From an uncultured Cedecea sp. (lineage in GTDB: Bacteria; Pseudomonadota; Gammaproteobacteria; Enterobacterales; Enterobacteriaceae): a stretch of DNA of 64,000 bases. Position 1 is the stretch's first letter; every line of letters starts with the position of its first letter. Under the pieces are notes generated by a model. It saw only the letters and a list, made by a program, of their open reading frames with translations. It had not been told where the DNA came from and searched no databases. The stretch covers positions 1 through 64,000 of the forward strand of contig NZ_CANMLV010000009.1 of NCBI RefSeq assembly GCF_947498825.1. The letters run 5' to 3'. Position numbers and translations under genes: made by a program. Shown one piece after another: positions 27,590-36,825 of the stretch.

Positions 27590-28472
27590 TTTTGCCTCCC
27601 TTATCTGCAGAATAGAACACCCAGTATTTCGATGATTTAAAGGCGATGGAGGCAAAGACCGCCACGACCAAGAACAATACCCATGCCAGTGCGGCACCGT
27701 AGCCCATTTCAAAATACTTAAATGCGGTATCGTAGATATAGAGCGAGAACAGGTAGGTATAGTGTGTCGGGCCGCCGCCAGTGATGATGTACGGTGCGGT
27801 AAACTCCTGGAATGCTTGGGTTGTCTGCATTATGAAGTTAAAGAAAATCACCGGCGTAATCAGCGGAATCGTGACTTTAGTAAACATTTGCCATTTAGAA
27901 GCACCGTCAATCATGGCGGCTTCGTACTGGGACTGAGGTACGTTTTGCAATGCTGCAAGGAAAATAACCATTGCAGAACCAAACTGCCAGACACGTAATA
28001 AGGTGACAGACATTAATGCCAGAGAGGGTTCACCTAACCAGTTAACGGGGTCAAAACCAAATACGCCAATAAAACTATTCAGTAATCCATCAATTGCAAA
28101 CAGTGCACGCCATAACACGGCAATGGCAACTGAGCTCCCTAGAATAGAAGGAATATAATACGCGGTTCTAAAGAATCCTATGCCACGTAATTTAAAGTTC
28201 AGTACAAAAGCAATACCCAGAGCAAAAGCCAGTTTTAAAGGAATGGTAAGAAAAACGTAGGCAAAAGTAACCCCCATAGACTTCCAGAAGAGAGAATCTT
28301 CCGTCAGCATATAGCGATAGTTTTCCAGACCTGTAAATTCTGGAGGGTTAATTAAGTCATACTCGGTAAAACTGAGTACAAAGGAGGAGACAAATGGGAA
28401 AGCCGTAAAGATTATCAACCCTAAAATATAAGGTGATATCCAGGCTAATCCCAACATTCTGTTTTCATTCAT
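27582..28472 (-). CDS. togM: TogM, inner-membrane permease of the oligogalacturonide importer
   Basis: A 296-aa MalF-class permease. The start MNENRMLGLAWISPYILGL at 28472 is preceded by GCAGGT. The EAA loop is EAAMIDGASKWQMFTKVTIPLITP. It is the first gene of togMNAB, with a KdgR box about 120 bp upstream. Confidence 0.93.
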   Translation of the reverse strand: MNENRMLGLAWISPYILGLIIFTAFPFVSSFVLSFTEYDLINPPEFTGLENYRYMLTEDSLFWKSMGVTFAYVFLTIPLKLAFALGIAFVLNFKLRGIGFFRTAYYIPSILGSSVAIAVLWRALFAIDGLLNSFIGVFGFDPVNWLGEPSLALMSVTLLRVWQFGSAMVIFLAALQNVPQSQYEAAMIDGASKWQMFTKVTIPLITPVIFFNFIMQTTQAFQEFTAPYIITGGGPTHYTYLFSLYIYDTAFKYFEMGYGAALAWVLFLVVAVFASIAFKSSKYWVFYSADKGGKNG

Positions 28473-28590
28473 GTAGTACCTGCTTGGTATCAATTGTTTA
28501 AAAACTATTACGAAACGGGACTGTTATATCACTTATTTAAAATAATAAAGCTGCATCTCAATGTGAGAGTTTGTGATAAATTCTTATTTA

Positions 28591-28605
28591 TAAAACATTG
28601 TTTCA
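28591..28605. promoter_or_regulatory. KdgR box upstream of togMNAB
   Basis: TAAAACATTGTTTCA matches the KdgR core with one difference (A for G at position 2), flanked by the usual A/T arms. It lies 119 bp upstream of togM. The gene-free stretch 28473-29174 also contains TGTGATCCAAGTCGAA (28650-28665), a weak CRP half-site, and a decayed repeat. Confidence 0.75.
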
Positions 28606-28837
28606 TTTTATGTGGGTTTGGTGTTTTAGTCATTCAATGGATGATGAAAATGTGATCCAAGTCGAAACAGTGTTTTACTATTTCTTGGAATGTGGAAGGA
28701 CAGAGATAGAATGAGGTGATAACTGTGTATTGAGCGAAAAAAAATGTGATTGAATCCGCACTTGTGACAATAAAGTGTTTATTTTTCGACATGCTATTTG
28801 CAATGTTTCAAACTTGATCTGGCGGTTAGGATCGCGC

Positions 28838-28981
28838 TACATGCCGCTTGAATTCTATAAGCCATCCCGAACATTACATGTCGTGTTACCTGCGTCCAAC
28901 CCGCCAATTACAGAGTTTATCTATGCTCATCGACAGGCTGAACTGGGTGCCTACAAGCAACTCGAATTATTTGGGGTATAG
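28838..28981. repeat. Decayed copy of the intergenic palindromic repeat
   Basis: The right end CAACTCGAATTATTTGGGGTATAG and interior pieces such as CTGCGTCCAACCC and TATGCTCATCG correspond to the repeat family also seen at 17790-17840 and 40850-40876. A short frame across it (28775-28981) looks like chance. Confidence 0.5.
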
Positions 28982-29128
28982 CTATCACTGAAAGGGGCTG
29001 AATCACAAAAATGTGATAGTGATCAATGTTCTGTGGTGAAAGAGAAGAGGGGCAAGCCTTTTCTTACAATTAAATCTATTGCCGTAGTATCTGTATTTAA
29101 GGAGAGGCGATGGGGAGAAAGTTGATAT

Positions 29129-29160
29129 CTGCCCCGGCAGTATTAATACGTCCGGGGCAG
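29129..29160 (-). terminator. Hairpin after the PL9 lyase gene
   Basis: CTGCCCCGG (29129-29137) pairs with CCGGGGCAG (29152-29160), with an inner GTATTAATAC-like palindrome. No T-run follows on the leftward transcript, so termination strength is uncertain. Confidence 0.5.
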
Positions 29161-29174
29161 GTTAGTACAATTTA

Positions 29175-31406
29175 TTAACTTAAATTTGGGTTAAGTTTTA
29201 ATAAAAAATCAGGGTAGATAATTTTCCCATTTTCATCACGTGAAATAACGATGTCTTTAGGTATTCCACCGATCTCTTTTGCGGTTAATGTTTTGTTATC
29301 AGTAGCAACAACTTGCTCGCCAAAATAGTCTTTAATTTTACCTTCCCAGCTATCGCGAATGGAATAGTTATTTTTAAAGGTAATTTGTGACGCAATTGTA
29401 TATGGATTGGATCTCAGAATGTAATTATAACGCGCGTTATTTATCGATATATTATTTTCGATAATTAATGAGCCAGTATTAAAGTTATCTGTAAAGCCAT
29501 CCATGTTGTTATTAAATGCTATAGAATTGATTATCTTATGTTCAACCGGCTGACCTTCTCCACCAATTTTAAATCCATTACCAATACTGCCTTTTAATAT
29601 ATTTGGTTTGCTTAAGGGTAAACCATTGGCATAGGCAATTGAATTTTCAATCGTGACAGGTGCATTCGGACCGTCTTCAATTTTATTGAAGAAATCCCAG
29701 CCATCGTCTGCATTATTATGAGAAATACAGCCTCTGAATACGTTACCTGGTCCGACACCTAACTTAGCGGCAAACCCGTCGGCATTAATACCGGACAAGT
29801 CCAGGTTATTATAGGAGTCCGAATCCAGGATCAAGTTATGCGCAGGCCACAGCAGACGATTTTTATCCTTAGCGGTAATCGCAATACCGGTATCATCATT
29901 GTTTCGGGCAATAACACGTTCCACAATGTTATGGCTACCCGATACTCTCAGATAAGCGGGTTTATTTTGCGTATTATCAACGTTACCATCAAAGATGATA
30001 TCTTTCAGATGCCAGTAGCTGGCGCCAAGGTTAAAGGTCTTATTAACAAATACGGCTTTATGCTTGTTAATCGCGATAAGTGTTTTTAACTGGTCAGGTA
30101 AGCCACTGACTTCCCGTGCCAGCGTCAGTCCATCGTATTGACCATCGTTCAGGTAAATTTTTCCACCTGGAGCCAGGAATGTTACTGCTGTTTTTAAATC
30201 AACAGGGTCAGCTTTGGTTCCCGTAGCATCACTTTTACAGTCAGCACAAACGTAGATCTCTGACAGGTTAGCGATATTGCTCGAGACAGCTTCAACGTTA
30301 ATCTTTTGCTGAATTTCAACACCATTGACCAGATAGTTAACAGTGAACGTATTTTCGCCTTGATTCAACTGTACGGGGAACTGAACCAGCTCTCCGCCCT
30401 GAACGGTTTTTTTCTGATCGCTTCCCTCAAGCACAACACTGCCTGTTTGATTGGCTAAGAGTTGTAAGGTCGTCGCATTGCCGACCACTTTCGTCCCGGA
30501 GGCCAGAAGTAATTCAGGTACGATTTTTTTCCCGCCATGCGCTTTTGCCGGGGCCAGTTTAGCATAATCGACGGTTGCTGTTCCTGGCTGGAAGTGGGCA
30601 TTTTTTACTTCAAGCTTAGCATTACGTGAAGCAAAGAATCCTAACGAGATTGACTCGCTATTTTGCTGATTCATGAAGCCCGCGTAGTCATCAATGCTCC
30701 ATGATTTCTTCTCTTTGCTGTCGCTATCAACAGTAGTAAGAATAAATTGGTTTGCAGTACGCTCAATTGTCATTCGAATATTGGTTTTTTCAGTAAAATT
30801 AATATTCTTAACAATGGCTTGTTTCTTAATTGAGATCCCTTCATTACCCCAAGAGTTTTTGACACCCTCGCGAAGAATAGATGTAATCTGTACTAAATTA
30901 TCATTCTTTTTATTTTGAGTAACAAAAGCATTCATCAGCACGTTCGATGCCTGAGGAAACTCTTCAAATCCTGCTGATTGTGGTTCCTGACGTGGAGTTC
31001 CGATAATGTCTCTGACAAACAAGCCAGCGGCTTCTTGCGCAGCAGGTGACTTACCATCAACTTCAGGCCCTATTTGTACAAGCGTCAGGTCCGCCTCAAA
31101 CAGGAAGGTCTGATTAACAGGAACAGAGGTGTAAAACACCGTCATTCCATCATGCGAATTAGCAATTTTTCCGCCGCGACTTTCAATAATGAAATCACTT
31201 GGCAGTGGATAGGCTTTACCGGGTATCAAAAAATCGTTACTGCCTGCTATCCAGGCATTATTCCGGCCAATTTTGGCCGGATCGATCAGTGAGGAAAAGT
31301 TTAAATCAGTTGACTGACCAAAAGCAGCAACTTTCCATTCCTGGGCAAATGCAACACTACAAAGAGAACTTAAACAAACAGAGAGTAAGATAATATTTTT
31401 TTTCAT
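29175..31406 (-). CDS. PelX-like pectate lyase, family PL9, periplasmic
   Basis: A 743-aa protein. The signal peptide (MKKNIILLSVCLSSLCSVAFA) is followed by a long N-terminal beta-rich region of about 350 residues and a C-terminal right-handed parallel beta-helix. The helix carries PL9 blocks GKIYLNDGQYDGLTL, RNNDDTGIAIT and the Asp-rich NNADDGWDFFNKIEDG calcium site. Length and layout fit Dickeya PelX, a periplasmic exopolygalacturonate lyase, rather than the shorter PelL. The start at 31406 has GAGG upstream and lies 1 bp after the togT stop, so it shares togT's KdgR-controlled promoter. Confidence 0.88.
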   Translation of the reverse strand: MKKNIILLSVCLSSLCSVAFAQEWKVAAFGQSTDLNFSSLIDPAKIGRNNAWIAGSNDFLIPGKAYPLPSDFIIESRGGKIANSHDGMTVFYTSVPVNQTFLFEADLTLVQIGPEVDGKSPAAQEAAGLFVRDIIGTPRQEPQSAGFEEFPQASNVLMNAFVTQNKKNDNLVQITSILREGVKNSWGNEGISIKKQAIVKNINFTEKTNIRMTIERTANQFILTTVDSDSKEKKSWSIDDYAGFMNQQNSESISLGFFASRNAKLEVKNAHFQPGTATVDYAKLAPAKAHGGKKIVPELLLASGTKVVGNATTLQLLANQTGSVVLEGSDQKKTVQGGELVQFPVQLNQGENTFTVNYLVNGVEIQQKINVEAVSSNIANLSEIYVCADCKSDATGTKADPVDLKTAVTFLAPGGKIYLNDGQYDGLTLAREVSGLPDQLKTLIAINKHKAVFVNKTFNLGASYWHLKDIIFDGNVDNTQNKPAYLRVSGSHNIVERVIARNNDDTGIAITAKDKNRLLWPAHNLILDSDSYNNLDLSGINADGFAAKLGVGPGNVFRGCISHNNADDGWDFFNKIEDGPNAPVTIENSIAYANGLPLSKPNILKGSIGNGFKIGGEGQPVEHKIINSIAFNNNMDGFTDNFNTGSLIIENNISINNARYNYILRSNPYTIASQITFKNNYSIRDSWEGKIKDYFGEQVVATDNKTLTAKEIGGIPKDIVISRDENGKIIYPDFLLKLNPNLS

Positions 31407-31407
31407 A

Positions 31408-32922
31408 CTAAATAGCCTCAGCTTTAGTGGTGTATTTAAAGCCAACGTTGTTATTACCGAAGCATTCATCGTATTCATAACCGGTCAGTTCTTTAACTAA
31501 CACTCTCACTTCTGGCGTAGCGTCTTCTTTTCTACCACCTTGTTTTAAACGTTCTAACTCTTGAGTGACTTCAGCATGAGAGCTTTTATCTAATTTCATT
31601 TTTACTGAGAAATAGATACCTATCAAAGCCATTCCTGCAACACCAAAAATCATCACGCCATTGATAGCGTTAACAGCACTTTCCGGTTGATGATGAATAC
31701 CAGACTCAAAACCAAACAGACTCAGTACGACACCTAAACAAAATACAACGGTTGCTCTCATCAACTTACCGGCCATGATCATGGCGCCGGCATACAAACC
31801 TTCACGACGTCTTCCGGTTAATACTTCATCGACATCGGCAAGGAATACGTAAACGCTCCATGGAATGTAATACACGCCACCGGTACCTAAACCGAACCAA
31901 ATAGTGATACCGACGATAACCCAGGTTAAATGAGGGAGGTTCAAGTAGAAAACACCGACATAACCCACAACCGAGGAAACAACGATCAGAATGGCGACAA
32001 TAAATGGACGTTTAAACCCACGCTTGGCACACCACATCATAAAGAATGCAGTTGAAACAAGCTGACAGATACTGCTTAACGAGTTCATTTCAGAGACAAA
32101 GGTACGGGGTTGCTCCAAGTTGAAAACAATAAAGTAGGTAAAGGTTGCGGTGAATAGCCATTCAGCGCCAAAACCGAACAAATACATCCCAAGATGGGTA
32201 CGGAATGTTTTTAATTTAAAGGTCGAAAAAAGGTCTGAAAATAGTTTATGGAATCCTTCCCAAAAACCGTGGGTGAATTCATCAGCAACTTCTTCTTTAG
32301 GTCTTTCCCAGCTATTGCAATAGAGCAAAATAAGCGCAATTATCATAATTACAGCATAAGTCACGCCGGTCAGGAAAAACGGCGTTGCCGATTCTTTATT
32401 AAAGAAGTAGAAGAAAATTCCCGGTATCGCCGCGGCTAAAAAGTTAGCAACTTTACCAAACATAGCCTTAGAACCGGTCAAATAAGTTCTTTGGTTGAAG
32501 TCTTTTGTCATTTCAACAGGCAATGTATTGAACGGTATCATGATCATGGTATAAACGACTTCAAAAATGATATATGTCGTCAGGTAATACCAAAAACTCA
32601 TGCCATTAATCCAAAGCATGGGATAAATGATCATGCATGGAATCGCAATCAGTATGAAAAAACGGCGGCGGCCAAAACGGCGGCCTAACTTACTCTGATT
32701 GAAGTTATCGGTAATAAAACCCATCAGCGGATTTAAAATGACATCCAAATAAGTGGCTATCGAAAATATTATGGTTGCTTCAAAAACTGATAGCCCACAA
32801 AAAGTAGTATAAAAATAAAGCAGCCATGCTCCGCTGATTGCGATTGCACCGCTGCCGATCAGGTTTCCGCTGCCATATGAGAACCGTGTTATGGCAGTAA
32901 TATTTCTTTGTTTGTCAGTCAT
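31408..32922 (-). CDS. togT: TogT-like GPH-family symporter for oligogalacturonides
   Basis: A 504-aa glycoside-pentoside-hexuronide:cation symporter with about twelve membrane segments. The loop DNFNQSKLGRRFGRRRFF and the mid-protein GLGTGGVYYIPWSVYVFLADVDEVLTGRRREG are typical of the family. TogT is the proposed second oligogalacturonide transporter of Erwinia/Yersinia-type pectin regulons. It is first in an operon with the PL9 lyase, and a perfect KdgR box lies 67 bp upstream of the ATG. Confidence 0.85.
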   Translation of the reverse strand: MTDKQRNITAITRFSYGSGNLIGSGAIAISGAWLLYFYTTFCGLSVFEATIIFSIATYLDVILNPLMGFITDNFNQSKLGRRFGRRRFFILIAIPCMIIYPMLWINGMSFWYYLTTYIIFEVVYTMIMIPFNTLPVEMTKDFNQRTYLTGSKAMFGKVANFLAAAIPGIFFYFFNKESATPFFLTGVTYAVIMIIALILLYCNSWERPKEEVADEFTHGFWEGFHKLFSDLFSTFKLKTFRTHLGMYLFGFGAEWLFTATFTYFIVFNLEQPRTFVSEMNSLSSICQLVSTAFFMMWCAKRGFKRPFIVAILIVVSSVVGYVGVFYLNLPHLTWVIVGITIWFGLGTGGVYYIPWSVYVFLADVDEVLTGRRREGLYAGAMIMAGKLMRATVVFCLGVVLSLFGFESGIHHQPESAVNAINGVMIFGVAGMALIGIYFSVKMKLDKSSHAEVTQELERLKQGGRKEDATPEVRVLVKELTGYEYDECFGNNNVGFKYTTKAEAI

Positions 32923-32988
32923 TTAACTCGCCTATTATAAAACGGAGTGATCCGTTTTAACATCAATGGAAGGTTAATTATTAATTTA

Positions 32989-33003
32989 TGAAACATTGTT
33001 TCA
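32989..33003. promoter_or_regulatory. KdgR box upstream of togT
   Basis: TGAAACATTGTTTCA is a perfect KdgR core, embedded in A/T-rich arms. The rest of 32923-33275 has no gene. Confidence 0.8.
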
Positions 33004-33275
33004 ATAATATGCCTGGCAAGGTTTTTTAAGAACGTATTTATGTAAACTATGTGATGTACTTCAAATTTATTTTTGTATTAAACAAATATTTTACATGTGG
33101 TTTATTGTGGGGTTTTTACTTTATTTTGGCTTTGTTAGCGACATGATTAAATATATTGTATCGAAAGTTCGGATGACGGAATAAATTGTTAATTATGTTA
33201 ATTAATCATGTTTGTTAGTAATTAACGGACCGCAGTTTTATTGACTGGCTAAGATTGAATTTATGGATAAAAAAA

Positions 33276-33815
33276 TTATTTTTGTGTGGCGAAGGGATCT
33301 ATTCCTTTTCTCTTCAGCACAGTGAAACGATAAATAGCAATACCATTGATCAATAAGAAACTCGATTCAATCAATGTTCCTCCTAAGGTTCCAATCCAAA
33401 AGTTGTATATCACCCAACAAACGGTAGAAAGCCACATAGTGATACGTAGTTTTAACTGAGTAAATTTAAAAAACGCCACTGTACTCATGACTGTTGCAAC
33501 GACTGGCAGAAATTCCATCCAGTGATGGATATTAGGTAGGGTTAATGTCAGGGTGAGAGTAATGAAGACGTACATGATGACTGACTTTCTAAAATAGATA
33601 GAAACCAGCGTTCGAACAGCATTTAATGAGGCACTTATTCCTGCTGGTGTTGCCCCCAGCAAAAAAAAATGTATTCCCATAAATGCAGTGTATATAACCA
33701 AGCGAAATTTTAGCTTTTTATCATCGCGCTGAATAAATACGGTCAATCCTATCAGAAAAGCGAGGATTCCTATGCCCTGACCAAGGTAATATGAATTTAT
33801 TTCGTTGAAGAGCAT
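33276..33815 (-). CDS. YgjV-family inner-membrane protein
   Basis: A 179-aa membrane protein similar to E. coli YgjV (183 aa): LGQGIGILAFLIGLTVFIQRDDKK, MGIHFFLLGATPAGISASLNAVRTLVS and WVIYNFWIGTLGGTLIESSFLLINGIAIYRF, ending KRKGIDPF. It has about six hydrophobic segments. The start at 33815 (MLFNEINSYYLG) has AGGAA upstream. In E. coli ygjV is beside the hexuronate genes uxaA/uxaC/exuT. Its presence inside this galacturonide locus repeats that association, but its function is unknown. Confidence 0.8.
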   Translation of the reverse strand: MLFNEINSYYLGQGIGILAFLIGLTVFIQRDDKKLKFRLVIYTAFMGIHFFLLGATPAGISASLNAVRTLVSIYFRKSVIMYVFITLTLTLTLPNIHHWMEFLPVVATVMSTVAFFKFTQLKLRITMWLSTVCWVIYNFWIGTLGGTLIESSFLLINGIAIYRFTVLKRKGIDPFATQK

Positions 33816-34070
33816 GATAAAATTCCTGTTGTCTAAAAGTCTACTGCACTCAGTCATGTACTGCTTTGAATGCTAATTCATAGTATAAAAAGAACGATAC
33901 CCATCGTAGTTTAAGTTACCTGAATTTGGCCTCTACAAGTCACTTGAATTATTTATGGCTAATATTCTCATTAATACTAAAAATTATAGTCCAGATAGAC
34001 TGACTTAAGGATCCGCCAATGCGGATCCTTCATCAGGATGTTCGACTGCTATTCAGAGATTCCGATATGA

Positions 34071-34403
34071 CTACTTATTGTCCTTTAGAAAATCCTGGCG
34101 CTGAGGCGTGAAGGTATCTAATAACGTTCCGGGTTCAAGACAAACACAACCATGCATGATGTTGGGTTGTTTATAAAGTGTGTCACCCGCTTTAACGATA
34201 TGTACCTCATCACCAATGGTGAATTCAAATACACCCGACAGAACATAAGTCAGTTGTTCATGAGGATGATTATGCATTGGGCCAACAGCATCTTTCTCAA
34301 AGAACACTTCAACAGCCATCATGCTGCCACCATGCGCTAAGACTTTTCTGCTGACACCATTGCCGAGATCTTCAAGAACTCTGTCATGATTAAAAACAAA
34401 CAT
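34071..34403 (-). CDS. kdgF: KdgF, cupin that linearises unsaturated uronates
   Basis: A 110-aa single cupin domain with the metal motif MHNHPHEQLTYVLSG and the second motif QPNIMHGC. KdgF converts the cyclic unsaturated galacturonate released by lyases and Ogl into the linear 5-keto-4-deoxyuronate (DKI). The start is ATG 34403 with GAGG 5 bp upstream; the in-frame GTG at 34409 overlaps that site. It is downstream of the SDR gene on the same strand. Confidence 0.92.
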   Translation of the reverse strand: MFVFNHDRVLEDLGNGVSRKVLAHGGSMMAVEVFFEKDAVGPMHNHPHEQLTYVLSGVFEFTIGDEVHIVKAGDTLYKQPNIMHGCVCLEPGTLLDTFTPQRQDFLKDNK

Positions 34404-34467
34404 TGCCACCTCACAAAAATAAGTGGTTGAATCGATTATATTTTTAGTTGCATATTACAGCATGTAA

Positions 34468-35268
34468 TTAAGGCTGCTTACCAATATATGCCAAAATACC
34501 ACCATCAACATACAAAATATGACCATTCACAAAGTTTGATGCATCGGAAGCCAGGAAGATAGCCGCGCCAGCCAGATCGTCAGGAGTACCCCAACGGCTT
34601 GCCGGTGTTTTTGAAATGATGAACTGGTCAAATGGATGACGACTTCCGTCTTCCTGAATTTCACGCAATGGTGCAGTCTGTGGCGTTGCGATGTAACCAG
34701 GTCCGATGCCGTTACATTGAATATTTGCTGAGCCAAACTCAGAGCAGATATTCTTGGTCAGCATTTTTAATCCACCTTTCGCGGAGGCGTAACCTACAAC
34801 TGTTTCACGGCCAAGTTCACTCATCATTGAGCAAATATTGATGATTTTACCGTGACCTTTGGCGATCATTGAAGGTAAAACTGCTTTAGCCATAATGAAC
34901 TGACCGGTCAGGTCAATATCAATGATTTTACGATAGTCAGCAGCGGTAGTTTCTAACATCGGTTTTCTTTGAATGATCCCGGCGTTATTCACCAGAATAT
35001 CAATAACGCCGACATCTTTTTCAATCAGTTTAATATTTTCTATTACAGAAGGTTCGTCAGTGATATCGAACAGATAACCATGTGCTTTAATACCGGCTTC
35101 TTGATAAGCTGCCAGTCCTTTGTTCAGGTTTTCTTCAACAACATCATTGAATACAATTGTCGCCCCTGCGCTGCTCAATGCTTTCGCAATTTCAAAACCA
35201 ATACCGTAAGAAGCGCCAGTAACTAAAGCTACTTTACCTTTCAGATAGAACATATCAATAAATGACAT
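34468..35268 (-). CDS. SDR dehydrogenase for DKII reduction (KduD/DhuD role), gluconate 5-dehydrogenase-like
   Basis: A 266-aa short-chain dehydrogenase. It has TGASYGIGFEIA (NAD(P) motif), NNAG, Ser in ICSMMSE and catalytic YASAK. The long C-terminal blocks GPGYIATPQTAPLRE and HPFDQFIISKTPASRWG and the AYIGKQP tail are those of gluconate 5-dehydrogenase/DhuD proteins of streptococci and Bacteroides, more than of classical enterobacterial KduD (about 253 aa). In context it should reduce 2,5-diketo-3-deoxygluconate to KDG. The start at 35268 is chosen for GGAG 6 bp upstream. Annotation as KduD is the alternative. Confidence 0.8.
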   Translation of the reverse strand: MSFIDMFYLKGKVALVTGASYGIGFEIAKALSSAGATIVFNDVVEENLNKGLAAYQEAGIKAHGYLFDITDEPSVIENIKLIEKDVGVIDILVNNAGIIQRKPMLETTAADYRKIIDIDLTGQFIMAKAVLPSMIAKGHGKIINICSMMSELGRETVVGYASAKGGLKMLTKNICSEFGSANIQCNGIGPGYIATPQTAPLREIQEDGSRHPFDQFIISKTPASRWGTPDDLAGAAIFLASDASNFVNGHILYVDGGILAYIGKQP

Positions 35269-35404
35269 AGAGACTCCGATAATTATATATATTAATATAT
35301 ACATCATATTTTAAGGGTGCCGGATATCATTATCACTCAACTAACTGTATGTGAGTTAGTTGAGTGTAATGTTTACAAGTCACTCTATTATTTATGAGTA
35401 CAAA

Positions 35405-36577
35405 TTATATTTGAGTTAACATTTCTTCAGATACTTTCGCCAGATAAAGCGCTGGGAGACCTTCAGCATCACAAGAATATAAGACATATTTATTATCTGG
35501 GGTAAATGATGGGTGAGGGTGTGTTACTTGTCTGTCACCGTTCAATACTTTCCAGGAACTATTATGTTTTACCAGTTTATAAGCTTGCCCGGTTTTAGGG
35601 GCTAAAATATAGATCCAAGGATCATTTTCAATCTCATAGTTGCCGGTGTCTTTAACATCTACAGGGCTACCGGAACCATCGCCGACATAGAGTGTGCCGT
35701 CTTCATTACTCATTAAGTGAGAGCAGGCAGGCATTTCCATCACCAGAGTATCTTCGTTGGTGGCAGGGTTATAGTTACGAATATAGCGCTCTTGCTTGCC
35801 TTTCATATAAGAGACATAAGCCAGGGCTGAACCATCAGGGATCCAGAATTCATGCGTGCAGCTTTCGCCTGGCAGGTGCTCATGAACCATGCGTTCCTGG
35901 GTGCCGTCGCTGTTCACTAACCACATTCTTGCATCAATTAAATCATGCGGACCTTCATGGCAGAAGGCGATAGTATCATCGTGATTAGGACGGTAAATTG
36001 GGTGTCCCAGCCATACATTCTGATCCAGAACAACAGAGGCGATCCCTGTTTCCAGATTAATGGTAATTAACCGGCAGCGTGGTTTTTTATGATAGAAATC
36101 GTGGAATATTTTCCAGTCACTGAGCGGTGTCCAGTCACTTTTTAAAATTTCAATCGCAACAATATGGGTGCACTTACTATTTGCTACCCATGTACCATAA
36201 CCCACCCAGTCATCGGGTACAGTATAAATAGTGATTTCTTCCAGCGTCTCAATATCTACACGCTGCAAATTACGTTCATTCTTAACGTAGAATAAGAACT
36301 TATCGTCAGGTGATAAAAAGCCGCCGAAAGTATTATCGCCACTACCTTCAGTTAATTGTTTCGCTGTTTGTGATGCTAAATCTAAGAGAAAATAGTTACG
36401 ATTTTTATCAAACTCTGCGGCAAATATTAACTTCGAGCTGTCGTTGGTAAAACATTTTTGATAGAAGTAGTTTCGGTGACACAAAACGTCTTGCGGTGTT
36501 AAGCGAATGACTTCGTTGTTGGAGTCACTATCGACAGTCGATGAAAAATTAAGTTTCTGAACATCACCCTTAGCCAT
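35405..36577 (-). CDS. ogl: Ogl, oligogalacturonate lyase (PL22)
   Basis: A 390-aa cytoplasmic seven-bladed beta-propeller with no signal peptide, the usual PL22 length. Metal-binding region: CSHLMSNEDG and DRQVTHPHPSFTPD, holding the His and Gln ligands; repeated blade motifs such as FLSPDDKFLFYVKNE are visible. It cleaves imported unsaturated digalacturonate to monomers for KdgF. It is divergent from the RpiB-type isomerase gene, sharing a KdgR/CRP control region. Confidence 0.94.
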   Translation of the reverse strand: MAKGDVQKLNFSSTVDSDSNNEVIRLTPQDVLCHRNYFYQKCFTNDSSKLIFAAEFDKNRNYFLLDLASQTAKQLTEGSGDNTFGGFLSPDDKFLFYVKNERNLQRVDIETLEEITIYTVPDDWVGYGTWVANSKCTHIVAIEILKSDWTPLSDWKIFHDFYHKKPRCRLITINLETGIASVVLDQNVWLGHPIYRPNHDDTIAFCHEGPHDLIDARMWLVNSDGTQERMVHEHLPGESCTHEFWIPDGSALAYVSYMKGKQERYIRNYNPATNEDTLVMEMPACSHLMSNEDGTLYVGDGSGSPVDVKDTGNYEIENDPWIYILAPKTGQAYKLVKHNSSWKVLNGDRQVTHPHPSFTPDNKYVLYSCDAEGLPALYLAKVSEEMLTQI

Positions 36578-36661
36578 AAATCCTCACTCTGCGCCAATAC
36601 TAAATTCTTTCCGGAGCTTTGCCATATGGTAAGTAACATAGCTAAATTTAGCCCGGCAAAC

Positions 36662-36677
36662 AGTGATCTGAATCACG
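36662..36677. promoter_or_regulatory. CRP site between ogl and the isomerase gene
   Basis: AGTGATCTGAATCACG is a strong CRP match with AA/TT flanks. It lies beside the KdgR box in the divergent control region. Confidence 0.65.
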
Positions 36678-36691
36678 TTGAATAATAATAT

Positions 36692-36706
36692 TAAAACATA
36701 GTTTCA
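36692..36706. promoter_or_regulatory. KdgR box between ogl and the isomerase gene
   Basis: TAAAACATAGTTTCA matches the KdgR core with one difference and lies 115 bp from ogl and 120 bp from the isomerase start, so it could serve both. Confidence 0.75.
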
Positions 36707-36825
36707 TTTTTAGTGGAAGTGCGTTGTGGTTTTCTAAATTTACTATACTATAGTGCTCATGATATGGACGCAGTCCATCAGTATCCGCACTGTGTAACGA
36801 GTTGTTCTCTATTGGGGTTAAAAAA

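Noticed and set aside
28775-28981. 68-aa plus-strand frame upstream of togM
   Set aside because: It runs through a decayed palindromic repeat and ends at its terminal GGGTATAG, so it is best explained by the repeat.
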